Part shown: piece after piece, positions 27,932 to 36,344 of the stretch | Layout of the letters: every line of letters begins with the position of its first letter | Numbering within the stretch: the first letter of the stretch is position 1 | NCBI GenBank assembly: GCA_031549085.1 | Contig: JAVBQL010000007.1 | Span: 1-64,000, forward strand | Length of the DNA stretch: 64,000 nucleotides | Direction of reading: 5' to 3' | Origin: JAVBQL01 sp031549085 | GTDB taxonomy: Bacteria > Spirochaetota > GWE2-31-10 > MWDO01 | Translations under genes and position numbers: made by a program | Notes under the pieces: model-generated | Told to the model about the DNA's origin: nothing | What the model saw: only the letters and a program-made list of their open reading frames with translations | Database searches by the model: none

Positions 27932-28458
27932 TGAAAAATGAACTAAGAGCAACATTAAAAACTAAGAGAAATATGATAGAGGTAGATTTTTTAAAGCAAA
28001 AATCTAAAGAGATTGCAGATCTTTTTCTCTCCTCAAAGCTTTACAAGGATTCAAAATCTGTATTTTGTTATGTTCCATATAACAATGAGATTGATACAAC
28101 CCTTATTTTAAACAGAACACTGCTTGATAGCAAATCACTTTTGATTCCAAAGGTGGTTGGTAAAGATTTGATAGCTGTTAAAGTTAATAATCTTAATGAT
28201 TTGGTTAAAAATAGGTTTGGAATATTGGAGCCAATTCTTGATACTCCACATGATAAAGATGATATTGATATAATTGTTGTACCTGCATTAGGTTTTGACA
28301 ATGATGGTCATAGAATAGGGTATGGTGGAGGTTTCTATGATAAATATCTTGTTGACTATAAAGGTTCAACTATAGGGTTTGTCTTGAAAGATTTTTTAAT
28401 AGATAATTTTGAACACGATACACATGATATCCCTGTAAAAGAGCTTATTATTGTATAA
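27931..28458 (+). CDS. 5-formyltetrahydrofolate cyclo-ligase
   Basis: This enzyme converts 5-formyl-THF to 5,10-methenyl-THF with ATP. The 175 residues include a basic N-terminal helix (ELRATLKTKRNMI), the mid-protein VVPALGFDNDGHRIGYGGG motif (nucleotide and folate binding) followed by FYDKYL. It is coupled to xseA by a one-base overlap. It converges with the oppF-like gene at a 4-bp gap. Confidence 0.92.
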   Translation: MKNELRATLKTKRNMIEVDFLKQKSKEIADLFLSSKLYKDSKSVFCYVPYNNEIDTTLILNRTLLDSKSLLIPKVVGKDLIAVKVNNLNDLVKNRFGILEPILDTPHDKDDIDIIVVPALGFDNDGHRIGYGGGFYDKYLVDYKGSTIGFVLKDFLIDNFEHDTHDIPVKELIIV

Positions 28459-28462
28459 TCTG

Positions 28463-29437
28463 CTATTTATATAGATAGCAGGCAACTTTATGTGTACTAT
28501 TATTTGAATCAATTTGCTTTAACTCTGGGGCTCTCTCTTTACAGATTTCCATTCTATGAGGGCATCTTACATAGAAGAGACACCCCTTTGGCTCAATTGT
28601 TAAGTTTGGAACCTCATCACTCTTTTTTACATTGTTCAGGAAATCACTTCCTGTTATATGAGGGATACTTTCATATAGAAGATTTGTATATGGGTGTTTT
28701 CTATTCTCTATTATATCTTTTGATGTCCCCTCTTCTACTATATAACCAGCATACATAACGCCAATCTTATCACAAAAATAGGAGACAACAGTTAGATCAT
28801 GAGCAATAAAGAGCATTGATATCTTTTCTTTTTGCTTTATTTCCAATAACAGGTTCAATATTTGGCTTTGAATTGAAACATCAAGTGCTGAAACGACCTC
28901 ATCACATATAAGAAACTCAGGGTTTGTTATCAAAGACCTAGCAATTGATATTCTCTGCCTTTGCCCTCCAGAGAAGTCGTTTGGCCTTCTCTCAAGATCG
29001 CTTTCACTTAATCCAACACTCTTTATAGCCTCTTTAGCTTTTTCAAATCCGTCTTTAATATTTTTTTCTGAATATTTATATCCAGCAAGAAGAATATCGA
29101 TGACTCTCATTTTTGGGTTTAATGATTTTGCTGGATCTTGAAATATATATCTAACTCTGTTTCTTAAGCTTTTAAGCTCTTTTTTATCACAGTATGCATC
29201 AAATTTATTTCCATCTTTATCTTCATATACTATATTTCCGCTGTCAATATTGTAGATTCTAACTATAAGTTTTGCAACAGTTGTTTTTCCACACCCAGAT
29301 TCACCAACCAATCCATATATTTCATCATTTTCTACAGAGAGGGAGACTCCATTTACAGCATAGACAAATTTTCCATATTTAGCGAATAATCCAGCATCAA
29401 GATTAAATTTCTTGTAGATATTTTCTATTTTTAACAT
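28463..29437 (-). CDS. oppF: Oligopeptide/dipeptide ABC transporter ATPase (OppF/DppF type)
   Basis: Nucleotide-binding subunit of a peptide importer. The 324 residues contain Walker A GESGCGKTT, signature SGGQRQRISIARSL, Walker B FLICDEVVSALD, an H-loop (IAHDLTVV), and the C-terminal oligopeptide-binding extension with CLFYVRCPHRMEIC. No permease, OppD or substrate-binding gene is nearby, so its partners must lie elsewhere. A nickel or other peptide-like transport role cannot be excluded. Confidence 0.88.
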   Translation of the reverse strand: MLKIENIYKKFNLDAGLFAKYGKFVYAVNGVSLSVENDEIYGLVGESGCGKTTVAKLIVRIYNIDSGNIVYEDKDGNKFDAYCDKKELKSLRNRVRYIFQDPAKSLNPKMRVIDILLAGYKYSEKNIKDGFEKAKEAIKSVGLSESDLERRPNDFSGGQRQRISIARSLITNPEFLICDEVVSALDVSIQSQILNLLLEIKQKEKISMLFIAHDLTVVSYFCDKIGVMYAGYIVEEGTSKDIIENRKHPYTNLLYESIPHITGSDFLNNVKKSDEVPNLTIEPKGCLFYVRCPHRMEICKERAPELKQIDSNNSTHKVACYLYK

Positions 29438-29460
29438 ATGGAAACAACCTTCTAATTTTA

Positions 29461-29502
29461 AAAAAAGCTAAAAGAAAAATTATAACTTCTTTTAGCTTTT
29501 TT
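29461..29502 (-). terminator. Bidirectional-looking terminator after ackA
   Basis: A perfect 16-bp inverted repeat (29461-29476 and 29487-29502, containing AAAAAAGCTAAAAGAA) with a 10-base loop. The ends of the stem are A/T runs, so it works on the minus strand after ackA. Confidence 0.85.
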
Positions 29503-29508
29503 CTATTT

Positions 29509-30726
29509 TTATTTTTTCTTAGATAGAAGCTCGAAAGCATCATGAGCCATTCTAAGCTCCTCATCTGTAGGTATTACAGTTATGGCTGTTGGAGAGAAGT
29601 GTTTTGATATTATACCAGTCTTATTTCCAACATTTCTATTTAGATCAGCATCAATATGTATTCCAATATTTTCCAAATTTTTACAAATCATCTCTCTTAT
29701 AAGAGCGCTGTTTTGCCCTATTCCTCCAGTAAATACCAAAATATCCACCCTAACCATAACAGCTGTATATGCTCCAATATACTTCTTAACTCTATAAGCA
29801 AAGGCATCCATGGCAAGTTGTGCTCTCTTATCTCCAGCTGCTGCCGCTTCACTTATCTCTCTCATATCATTTGATTTTTCAGAGAGAGCCAACAGGCCAC
29901 TCTTTTTATTAAGTATGTTATTTACATCTTTTGAATCATATCCTTTACTCACAAGATAGTTTATTATAGCAGGGTCTACATCACCTGATCTGGTCCCCAT
30001 AATCAAACCTTCAAGCGGAGTAAAACCCATAGAGGTGTCAATAGATTTTCCATCTTCTATAGCAGTTACAGAACAACCATTTCCTAAATGGACCGTTATA
30101 AGATTTGTGTTTTCTTTTACTCTGCGGCAATATTCCAATGCAGCTGATGCAACATATCTATGGCTTGTCCCATGAAAGCCATATCTCCTAATTTTGAATC
30201 TATCATAAAACTCACTTGGGATAGCATAAAGATAGGCATAATCTGGTATAGTTTGGTGAAAAGCGGTATCAAATGTAGCTGAATGTTTAATATCTTTTGC
30301 AAATAGCTCTTTTGCCGCTCTGATCCCTTGTAGGTTTGCTGGATTATGAAGTGGTGCAAGGTCAGATAGATCCTCTATATCCTTTATTACCTCATCTGTT
30401 ATTATTACAGATTCAATATATTTTTCTCCACCATGAACAACTCTATGTCCGACAGCACCAATTTCTGAAATATTATCTATTACACCATACTCTTTATCAA
30501 GCATAGCCTCTACAAGAAGCTTAAAAGCTGCTGTATGATCTGAGATCTCTCTCTTTAGCTCATATTTTTTAGAGCCTTTTGTCTCTTGCCTTAAGAAGGA
30601 ATTTTTTTCTCCTATCTTTTCAACCAGACCTCGTATTAGACACTCTCCACTTGGCATCAAAAATAGCTGATATTTTAGTGATGATGAACCGCAATTAATC
30701 ACTAGTATTTTCATTTCGTTACTCAT
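29509..30726 (-). CDS. ackA: Acetate kinase
   Basis: Acetate kinase makes ATP from acetyl phosphate, the last step of acetate fermentation. About 405 residues with ILVINCGSSSLKYQL at the N-terminus, VGHRVVHGGEKY, FHQTIPDYAYLYAIP, RYGFHGTSHRYV, HLGNGCSVTAI and the C-terminal FTGGIGQNSALIR. ATG 30726 is favoured over the ATG two codons upstream because AAGG then has 9-base spacing. No pta lies in the window. Confidence 0.96.
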   Translation of the reverse strand: MSNEMKILVINCGSSSLKYQLFLMPSGECLIRGLVEKIGEKNSFLRQETKGSKKYELKREISDHTAAFKLLVEAMLDKEYGVIDNISEIGAVGHRVVHGGEKYIESVIITDEVIKDIEDLSDLAPLHNPANLQGIRAAKELFAKDIKHSATFDTAFHQTIPDYAYLYAIPSEFYDRFKIRRYGFHGTSHRYVASAALEYCRRVKENTNLITVHLGNGCSVTAIEDGKSIDTSMGFTPLEGLIMGTRSGDVDPAIINYLVSKGYDSKDVNNILNKKSGLLALSEKSNDMREISEAAAAGDKRAQLAMDAFAYRVKKYIGAYTAVMVRVDILVFTGGIGQNSALIREMICKNLENIGIHIDADLNRNVGNKTGIISKHFSPTAITVIPTDEELRMAHDAFELLSKKK

Positions 30727-30808
30727 AAACATTACCTTCTTTCATTTTAAAAAAAATAAGAGCCAAATAGATTGGCATTTCTAATATGATTTTTTTATTA
30801 ATAATTAG

Positions 30809-30837
30809 ATTGTATTTCAAATATCATTTATAGTCAA
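30809..30837 (-). promoter_or_regulatory. Sigma70-type promoter of ackA
   Basis: On the minus strand, TTGACT (30837-30832), exactly 17 bp, and TACAAT (30814-30809). It lies about 80 bp upstream of the ackA start. Confidence 0.75.
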
Positions 30838-30917
30838 CTACTTTGTTTTAGAAAATGCGATATTCTAAATAGGTTATATTTGTTTTAATAATGTTTAGTT
30901 TTTATCGATTATGTTTT

Positions 30918-30955
30918 AAAATAGCTCCATATATGATGGAGCTATTTTTTATTTT
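30918..30955 (-). terminator. Terminator after the exported flavodoxin gene
   Basis: A perfect 13-bp inverted repeat (30918-30930 and 30936-30948, core TAGCTCCAT/ATGGAGCTA) with a 5-base loop and A/T flanks on both sides. It lies 16 bp beyond the flavodoxin stop and could also stop plus-strand transcription. Confidence 0.8.
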
Positions 30956-30964
30956 ATTTTTTTC

Positions 30965-31579
30965 CTATTTTAAGGCCTTAATACCATCTAACCATTTAGT
31001 TACTTCATTTTGTGAAGTTTTCACACTATTTCCAGAGAAGGCTTTTCCATCAAGAACTGTTGACTTTGGACATAGTTTTGCAGTATCTTTAGCACAATTT
31101 GCCAAGCCACTTCCAAGATGTGTAGAGAATGGTATAACAATTTTTCCAGAGAGATCGTTTTCTGATAAAAATGTAGTAACCGAAGGAGCAATTGTTCCCC
31201 ACCACACTGGAGAACCTATAAAAATTATATCATATGCTTTTGTGTTTCCATCTCTATTTTTTAAGGCTGGCTTGTATCCTCTGTTTATCTCATCTTTTGC
31301 CTGCTTGGTTAAGGCATTATACTCAGCTGGGTATGATTCTATGGTTTGAATTTCAAATAGGTCTCCACCAACTGTTTTTTGAATTTGGGTGGCTATCTCT
31401 TTTGTACTTCCCGAATGAGAATAGTAAACTATTAAAATCTTTTTTGCTTTTTGTAACACCTGTTCCTCCTTTGCACTTCCTTTATCTCTACTATTACTAT
31501 CTGTTGCTGAATAAATAAATGTTTGTGTTGCAACCAATAGAAACAGCAATATAAATGTTTTAAAAATTCCTTTTTTCAC
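30965..31579 (-). CDS. Exported flavodoxin-like protein
   Basis: 204 residues with an N-terminal signal peptide (GIFKTFILLFLLVATQTFIYSA) and a flavodoxin domain: FMN phosphate loop YYSHSGSTKEIA, then IFIGSPVWWGTIAPSVTTFL and a C-terminal cysteine-containing helix. It belongs to the NAD(P)H-quinone/flavodoxin_4-type group often clustered with MerR regulators and aldo-keto reductases. The start is GTG 31579 with AGGAGA upstream. Export of a flavodoxin-fold protein is uncommon. The electron partner is unknown. Confidence 0.87.
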   Translation of the reverse strand: MKKGIFKTFILLFLLVATQTFIYSATDSNSRDKGSAKEEQVLQKAKKILIVYYSHSGSTKEIATQIQKTVGGDLFEIQTIESYPAEYNALTKQAKDEINRGYKPALKNRDGNTKAYDIIFIGSPVWWGTIAPSVTTFLSENDLSGKIVIPFSTHLGSGLANCAKDTAKLCPKSTVLDGKAFSGNSVKTSQNEVTKWLDGIKALK

Positions 31580-31740
31580 CTTTTTTTCTCCTAATTTTTT
31601 TGAGCTTGTTTTATGTGTGATAAAAAATTACATCCTACTTTTTATATTGCTAACCACAATTCTCTTTAATCAAGTTAGTAATCGTCCTCTCGATAACAAT
31701 AAATATTGATTTATTGTATTATATATGTTTATGCTCTACT

Positions 31741-31760
31741 ACTTAGAGTTAACTCTAAGT
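31741..31760 (-). promoter_or_regulatory. Perfect 20-bp palindrome, MerR-family operator type
   Basis: ACTTAGAGTTAACTCTAAGT is identical to its own reverse complement. On the minus strand it is joined to TTG to make TTGACT at its left end, and a TAGAGC hexamer follows at 19-bp spacing, the long-spacer layout of MerR-activated promoters. The motif with central GAGTTAACTC is known for MerR regulators of the AdhR/NmlR type. It faces the exported flavodoxin gene, about 160 bp downstream. No merR gene is present in the window. Confidence 0.7.
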
Positions 31761-31940
31761 CAAGCTTTTTTTTATAAAATTATTGAGTTTTTTTTGAAAT
31801 TTTTAGTAATGTATCAGAAATGCTAATCTAGACAAGTTATATTGAAATGATATATCTATCATATCATTTTTTGAATTTTTGTCAACTGCTTTTTTGATTT
31901 TTTTTAAAAAATATTTTTTTATGATTATTTAGAATAAAAA

Positions 31941-31971
31941 ATAGCTGATGTCGGTAGTACCGATGTCAGCT
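31941..31971 (-). terminator. Hairpin after the transposase gene
   Basis: Arms TAGCTGATGTCGG and CCGATGTCAGCTA flank a five-base loop. Pairing is perfect on the plus strand if two G-U pairs are allowed. On the minus strand two A-C mismatches occur, but there it is followed by TATTTTTTATT, so the probable use is termination of the minus-strand transposase transcript. Confidence 0.5.
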
Positions 31972-32005
31972 AATTTAATGATAGGTGTAATATTGTTGCT
32001 TATCA

Positions 32006-33223
32006 TCAAGGATTCCAACCATTATAATAGTGTGCCAACCTAATTTTTATTGCAGCTAGAGCCCCTTTTCGACTCCAACAGCCGCCGACATTTATTCTGT
32101 CGTTCACAATTCTCATTGCTCTCTCTATTTTGCTATTTGTCATATCAAGATTTTTATGTTTCAAAAACTCAAAAAGATGGTTTCGATAGAGCTTAAAATA
32201 TCTCATTAGAGATTTTAAGCTTTTATTATTTTTATACTCATAGATAAAATTGTTCAATTCGATTTTCTTATTTATATATAATTCTCTCTTCATTTTTGAT
32301 TTATCAATTTTACATAAATCAAATATTTTTCTCATAATTTCAGCATAGAGATGGTTTGTCTTTCTTATTCCACCTCTCCACAGCTCATATTTTACCAAAT
32401 GTGGTATATGCCAAAGGCACAAAGAGTAATTAACAGATAGATTGTTAGTCAAAGTTCTATCCCCATCACAAACAACATCTATTTTATTCTCATTTATTAC
32501 CCCAGCTATCTCTTTCCATTTTTTATATTTATCTATTGATACAGAGGCAATCCTCATTCCACCCTCTTTAGTATTTTGCATCAGCAATTTTAGCTCTTCT
32601 CCTCTTATTCCCGTATTTCGTATTGGAATACCTGTACCGTCAACCTGTCCTGTCATAAACTCATTTTTGTCAACCTCAAAATTGATTGTATTTGCAACCT
32701 CTTGAACAGATCGCCAAATTGTCATCTTTGACTTTTTCAATAAACCAATAGATTTTAATGTTTTTTCTGCCACTCTAAAAGTTGAAAAACTGCCAATCGA
32801 AGCAAGAAACTTTTTTGTTGTTGAAGTATATTGCTTCTTTTTATCTATTCCTAGCATAAATCTATTAAGATATATCTGTTTCCTGCACTCTTTACAACGC
32901 ACTATTATTAGAGGTATTTCTAATTGTCCAAAAAAAGAGTTAATCTTGGTTCTTCTTGCCATATTCTTTTTTGTAGCAAAAACGAAATTATGATCATTTC
33001 CACATTGGCATTTAAAACTTTTTACATCTTTTTTCATCTCAATTTCAGCAAAATAAACAATGATTTGATGTACTATTGTTGATATAATTTCACAAAGGAT
33101 CTTTTTTACTAACTGTATAATTGTATCAAACTTCGAATCTTCAATATTTATGTTAAAATCCAATTTTATGTTTACTTTCATAGATCGATGATGTTCGGAA
33201 TAGAAATTTATTAAGTTTAACAA
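32006..33223 (-). CDS. DDE transposase (Mutator/IS256-like fold)
   Basis: 405 residues. The N-terminal part has a zinc-binding-like CQCGND...CKECRK segment. The catalytic core shows the expected order of acidic residues: VDGTGIPI (first Asp), VVCDGDRTL (second Asp) followed by the C/H pair SLCLWHIPHLV, and SKIERAMRIVNDR (Glu). The end GGCWSRKGALAAIKIRLAHYYNGW is typical of Mutator/IS256/ISLre2-related enzymes. The exact IS family could not be named. No convincing terminal inverted repeats or target duplications were found, so it may be an immobile copy. It sits between chromosome and phage-related DNA. Confidence 0.8.
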   Translation of the reverse strand: MLNLINFYSEHHRSMKVNIKLDFNINIEDSKFDTIIQLVKKILCEIISTIVHQIIVYFAEIEMKKDVKSFKCQCGNDHNFVFATKKNMARRTKINSFFGQLEIPLIIVRCKECRKQIYLNRFMLGIDKKKQYTSTTKKFLASIGSFSTFRVAEKTLKSIGLLKKSKMTIWRSVQEVANTINFEVDKNEFMTGQVDGTGIPIRNTGIRGEELKLLMQNTKEGGMRIASVSIDKYKKWKEIAGVINENKIDVVCDGDRTLTNNLSVNYSLCLWHIPHLVKYELWRGGIRKTNHLYAEIMRKIFDLCKIDKSKMKRELYINKKIELNNFIYEYKNNKSLKSLMRYFKLYRNHLFEFLKHKNLDMTNSKIERAMRIVNDRINVGGCWSRKGALAAIKIRLAHYYNGWNP

Positions 33224-33301
33224 AAATTCAATAATTTACAATTTAGTCTATGTAAATAGATTTTTAATAAAAACTATATTATAAATATTAGTAATATAAA
33301 T

Positions 33302-33325
33302 AAAGAGGGTTATTAACTCTCTTTT
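33302..33325. terminator. Hairpin with T tail in the transposase upstream region
   Basis: Ten-bp stem (AAAGAGGGTT/AACTCTCTTT, one G-U pair, three-base loop) followed by TTTT on the plus strand. No plus-strand gene ends here, so it may be a remnant or act on the minus strand. Confidence 0.35.
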
Positions 33326-33500
33326 GATGACCTATTCAGTATCTATTAAATAATTATTTTAATAATATTAACTCTTTTATAAAAAATATTTTATTCAGAC
33401 TTTAAGTTTAATTTGTAAAAAAAGTAGATTTTTAGGAATATTGAGTATATAATAATTAGAAATGGGGGAAGAGGGGTATTTTTATTTATTGGAGCTTTTA

Positions 33501-35438
33501 ATGTTGCAAAAATCCTTTCCAGAGAAAAGAGCTGAAAAAGAGTATAAATATGGACAGAAAAAATTTGCGTTACTAATTAGAGAAACAGTATCCAACTCTA
33601 TTCATTCGGTAATACTTAATTCTAAAAACATCAAAGAGCAAAGTCTAAATATTGAACTGAATATAACAAGAGATGAGAAAAGTATAACTTTAAAAGTAAT
33701 AGATAATGGAGAGGGATTTACAGAAACAAATTTTAAATATTTTTCAGAGCTTGACTCTCAAAATTCAAATAAAGTAGATGCCAATTTTAAACCCTTAGGA
33801 CAGGGGAGACTTGCTATTATTTGGTTTACAAATTCTGCGTATTATCACTCAATATTTAAAAACGAAGTAGGCGAATATAATGAGAGATTTTTTTATTATC
33901 CATTATTAGAGAGAGGAGAATCTCTTTTTGATGATAATATAAATCTAAAAGCAAAAACAACTAGTGAGTCAACCTTGAAAACGTGTCTTACTATGGAAAT
34001 AAATAATCATATACACATTAGTAGGGCAAATACTTTTTTTAATCAATATAATAGTCTTAAGAGTATTGCTGAATGGTGTCTTGAAACATTTTTCCCTTTT
34101 TTTATAGAGTATGAAAAACTAAATCTTGATATTTCTTATAATAAAGAAAGCAAGATAATTAATAAGAATTACATAAATGAAAATATGAAAAAAATAGAAC
34201 TATCTATTAATTTTAATAATACCAATGACAACCAGAATAAAGATTTTATGTTGTTTCTTGTCCCATCAAAAGAAAAAATAATGAGTAAAAAGATAAATAT
34301 CTCCTGTTTTTCTAGAGGATTGAACGTTTTTTTAAATGGTAAAAATACAATTGATTATGAAATCGAACAAGATATTCATTACAAGGGTTATTTAACTTCA
34401 TCTTTTTTTGATGAAAAAATAAACAGCACAGGAGATGAAATATTTCTAGAAGATGAAGAATTGAGTGCGATAAAGATGGAAATAGACAATAGGCTTAATA
34501 AAGAGTTTGAAGAAGTTATAAATAATAATAGAGAAAAATCTATTTCTAACTTGGAAAAAGTGCAAACCCGTATCCCCTCTCTAAGGGAGTTTGTAAAAAA
34601 AGATCAAGTAAATAGTTATAATATAGTTATTATGGAGAAAGATTTTATTAAAACAGCTATAGATGAAAAAGGTATTGAAGAGATAAACTTTTGGGAAGAC
34701 AAAAGCAGTAAATCTGTTACATATAATAGAATCATCAATTCTAGTTTATATATTTATGTTGAACACAGGCAAAGAATATTAAATGATTTTGCTCAATTGA
34801 TTAAACTTAAAGATAAAGACGGAAATATAAAAAAAGAGAATGAAAATAAGATTCATAATTTAATTATGCAACGTGGTTTTACATTTAAAGATTCTGATAA
34901 TATTAATCATTTACACAATTTATGGTTACTTGATGATAAATATGGATATTTTTATGAATCTCCAATGAATGCATACTCTTCAAAGAGTGGAGAGAAAAAG
35001 TCTGATATCTATCTCTGGACAGATGACCCAACTGATTCATCAGAAATAATAATAATTGAACTAAAATCAACAATAAATGCCCATAATCCAAAAGAGATGA
35101 TAAAACAAGTTAGAGAATATGCTGCAGATTTTTATAATAACCCAAGAAAAATATTGAATTGGGATATTAACACTAAAAATTGTTTATATACTGGTTTTAT
35201 AATTGCACCAAAAAACGATATTTTAAAAGAAAAAAGATCAAATAATTCTAGAGGCTTGTCAAAGATTCCATTTTTGAAAAATTCATATTATTCAGATACA
35301 AACTTTTCCGCTAGCACTAAAGATGACATCGAGATTCCTATAAGGATAGAAATGTATTCTTATGAAGACTTATATGATTTAGCTTCAAAAAGAAATAAAG
35401 TTTTTTATAATCTATTAAAGAAAGAGAAACAACAATAA
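33501..35438 (+). CDS. GHKL ATPase with C-terminal PD-(D/E)XK-like nuclease domain, candidate defence protein
   Basis: About 645 residues from ATG 33501, which has GGAG at 33491-33494 (an upstream ATG at 33462 has no site). The N-terminal ATPase has the N-box (RETVSNS, Glu28/Asn32), G1 DNGEGF near residue 68 and G2 LGQGRLA near residue 100, as in Hsp90/MutL/MORC-type GHKL proteins. Near residues 500-540, SDIYLWTDD and the IIIIELKST followed by QVREYA match the PD-(D/E)XK restriction-nuclease core. ATPase-nuclease fusions of this kind occur in anti-phage systems; that role is inferred. Followed by two small genes. Confidence 0.75.
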   Translation: MLQKSFPEKRAEKEYKYGQKKFALLIRETVSNSIHSVILNSKNIKEQSLNIELNITRDEKSITLKVIDNGEGFTETNFKYFSELDSQNSNKVDANFKPLGQGRLAIIWFTNSAYYHSIFKNEVGEYNERFFYYPLLERGESLFDDNINLKAKTTSESTLKTCLTMEINNHIHISRANTFFNQYNSLKSIAEWCLETFFPFFIEYEKLNLDISYNKESKIINKNYINENMKKIELSINFNNTNDNQNKDFMLFLVPSKEKIMSKKINISCFSRGLNVFLNGKNTIDYEIEQDIHYKGYLTSSFFDEKINSTGDEIFLEDEELSAIKMEIDNRLNKEFEEVINNNREKSISNLEKVQTRIPSLREFVKKDQVNSYNIVIMEKDFIKTAIDEKGIEEINFWEDKSSKSVTYNRIINSSLYIYVEHRQRILNDFAQLIKLKDKDGNIKKENENKIHNLIMQRGFTFKDSDNINHLHNLWLLDDKYGYFYESPMNAYSSKSGEKKSDIYLWTDDPTDSSEIIIIELKSTINAHNPKEMIKQVREYAADFYNNPRKILNWDINTKNCLYTGFIIAPKNDILKEKRSNNSRGLSKIPFLKNSYYSDTNFSASTKDDIEIPIRIEMYSYEDLYDLASKRNKVFYNLLKKEKQQ

Positions 35439-35461
35439 GCAGCTTATAAATTGTAAAAAAG

Positions 35462-35482
35462 TAGATTTAATTGATACTATTT
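35462..35482 (+). repeat. 21-bp direct repeat, copy 1 (copy 2 at 35902-35922)
   Basis: The 21 bases beginning TAGATTTAATTG are identical to bases 35902-35922. Copy 1 is noncoding, just upstream of the 93-residue gene; copy 2 encodes part of the 96-residue protein. The flanking A-rich bases are also similar, which suggests copy 1 is the remnant of a duplicated gene segment. Confidence 0.8.
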
Positions 35483-35495
35483 CTAAGGAGTTTAT

Positions 35496-35777
35496 ATGAC
35501 AGACAAAAAATTAGTAGAGTGGTATAAAAATGAAAAACTAAAAAGAGGAAATGATGACAAGGAGTGGAATGAATTTGTTGATTTTGTAGAGGAAATGGTG
35601 TCTATGGAAGCTATTGCGGATTGCGACGAAGATGATGATTATGAATCTTCTAAAGATATTTATTTGCCAGACGTTCTAAAAAGAACAGGATATCATAAAT
35701 TTTATTACACAAAAGAAGAACGTGATAACTATGTAAAAAACAAACAACAAAAAATTTTAGGAAAAGACTTGAAATAA
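35496..35777 (+). CDS. Small acidic protein, unknown function
   Basis: 93 residues, with an AAGGAG site at 35484-35489 and ATG start. The centre is highly acidic (DCDEDDDYESSKD), while the ends are basic. No motif recognised. It follows the GHKL-nuclease gene by 57 bp, possibly as a partner. Its leader carries a 21-bp repeat also found inside the next gene. Confidence 0.6.
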   Translation: MTDKKLVEWYKNEKLKRGNDDKEWNEFVDFVEEMVSMEAIADCDEDDDYESSKDIYLPDVLKRTGYHKFYYTKEERDNYVKNKQQKILGKDLK

Positions 35778-35810
35778 ATAGTAATTATTTCTAAAAAAAG
35801 AGGTAAAAAT

Positions 35811-36101
35811 ATGGAAGATAAGTATTTTAACAATTCTAAAGTCAAAGTTTTTAATGATATTACATTTGATCAATTAAAAGAGTTATATCCAAACAAAAAG
35901 ATAGATTTAATTGATACTATTTTTAAAGAATATGATAATCTTTTTGGCTTTCAAGATCATAAAGATAATTCTGAAAGTCTAGCGTTATGTGATATTATTG
36001 TTTTTATAAGCAATTGGACGAATGAAGCCAAGAGCCACTGCAATAGTTTAATAAAAAATCTAGTTCCTTTTGCTTACTTATATAAGATTAGAGAAGAGTA
36101 A
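35811..36101 (+). CDS. Small protein, unknown function
   Basis: 96 residues starting MEDKYFNNSKVKVF after AAAGAGGT. It has a hydrophobic C-terminal part (LCDIIVFISNWTNEAK) but no clear membrane helix or family. It converges with the minus-strand gene at 36105 with a 3-bp gap. The segment encoding KIDLIDTIF carries the second copy of the 21-bp repeat. Confidence 0.55.
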   Translation: MEDKYFNNSKVKVFNDITFDQLKELYPNKKIDLIDTIFKEYDNLFGFQDHKDNSESLALCDIIVFISNWTNEAKSHCNSLIKNLVPFAYLYKIREE

Positions 36102-36104
36102 TTT

Positions 36105-36344
36105 TTATCTATCCACGTCTTGATCATATAAGAAGTATTGATGTTCGTTTCCCTCTTTGTCAGTCCACTCACCGTTGTTGGACTTTGTGATTATCTCTTT
36201 TGTGCCAACAATCTTTTTTATATTCTCTTTTAGTATACTATCCATTGTAGATTTTATTTCTGATATGAGTGCTTCTTGGGCTATTTTGTTTTTATCAATA
36301 GTGGATTTCTTTATTTTTAAAATAAGTGATTTGGATATTATCAT
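36105..36344 (-). pseudogene. Fragment duplicated from the phage protease/ddrB gene
   Basis: A 79-residue frame, most of which (KNKIAQEALISEIKSTMD to IITKSNNGEW) matches residues about 205-248 of the 848-residue phage protein at 41492. The DNA match is about 94% over 128 bp, in inverted orientation. After GEW the two sequences diverge. It overlaps the stop of the upstream minus-strand phage gene (TAATG), so it may be translated by coupling. It has no protease or ParB part. Probably a recombination remnant, though a small antagonist or decoy peptide is possible. Confidence 0.75.
36165..36308 (-). repeat. Inverted duplication, copy 1 (copy 2 at 42091-42235)
   Basis: About 144 bp match bases 42091-42235 in opposite orientation. 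The 128-bp core differs at only eight positions by hand count, whereas the flanks are unrelated. Such a pair can support inversion of the DNA between them by homologous recombination. Confidence 0.85.

Larger units (their letters stand above)
31580..32005. other. 426-bp gap: flavodoxin upstream region plus transposase terminator
   Basis: No coding frame with a ribosome-binding site is seen. It holds the 20-bp MerR-type palindrome at 31741-31760 and the minus-strand hairpin at 31941-31971. The sequence between is very AT-rich, with long T and A runs and a short inverted repeat around GATATATCTATCATATC. Confidence 0.5.

Noticed and set aside
28463..29437. Peptide transporter operon
   Set aside because: Only one ATPase gene is present; adjacent genes are ackA and 5-formyl-THF cyclo-ligase.
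32006..33300. Complete insertion sequence around the transposase
   Set aside because: Looking outward from both ends I found only weak AGGT-type matches (near 31982 and 33331) and no convincing inverted repeats or target duplication. I list only the gene.
36105..36344. Independent small gene with a new function
   Set aside because: The match to the protease/ddrB gene is too close (about 94% DNA) for an independent origin; duplication fragment is simpler.
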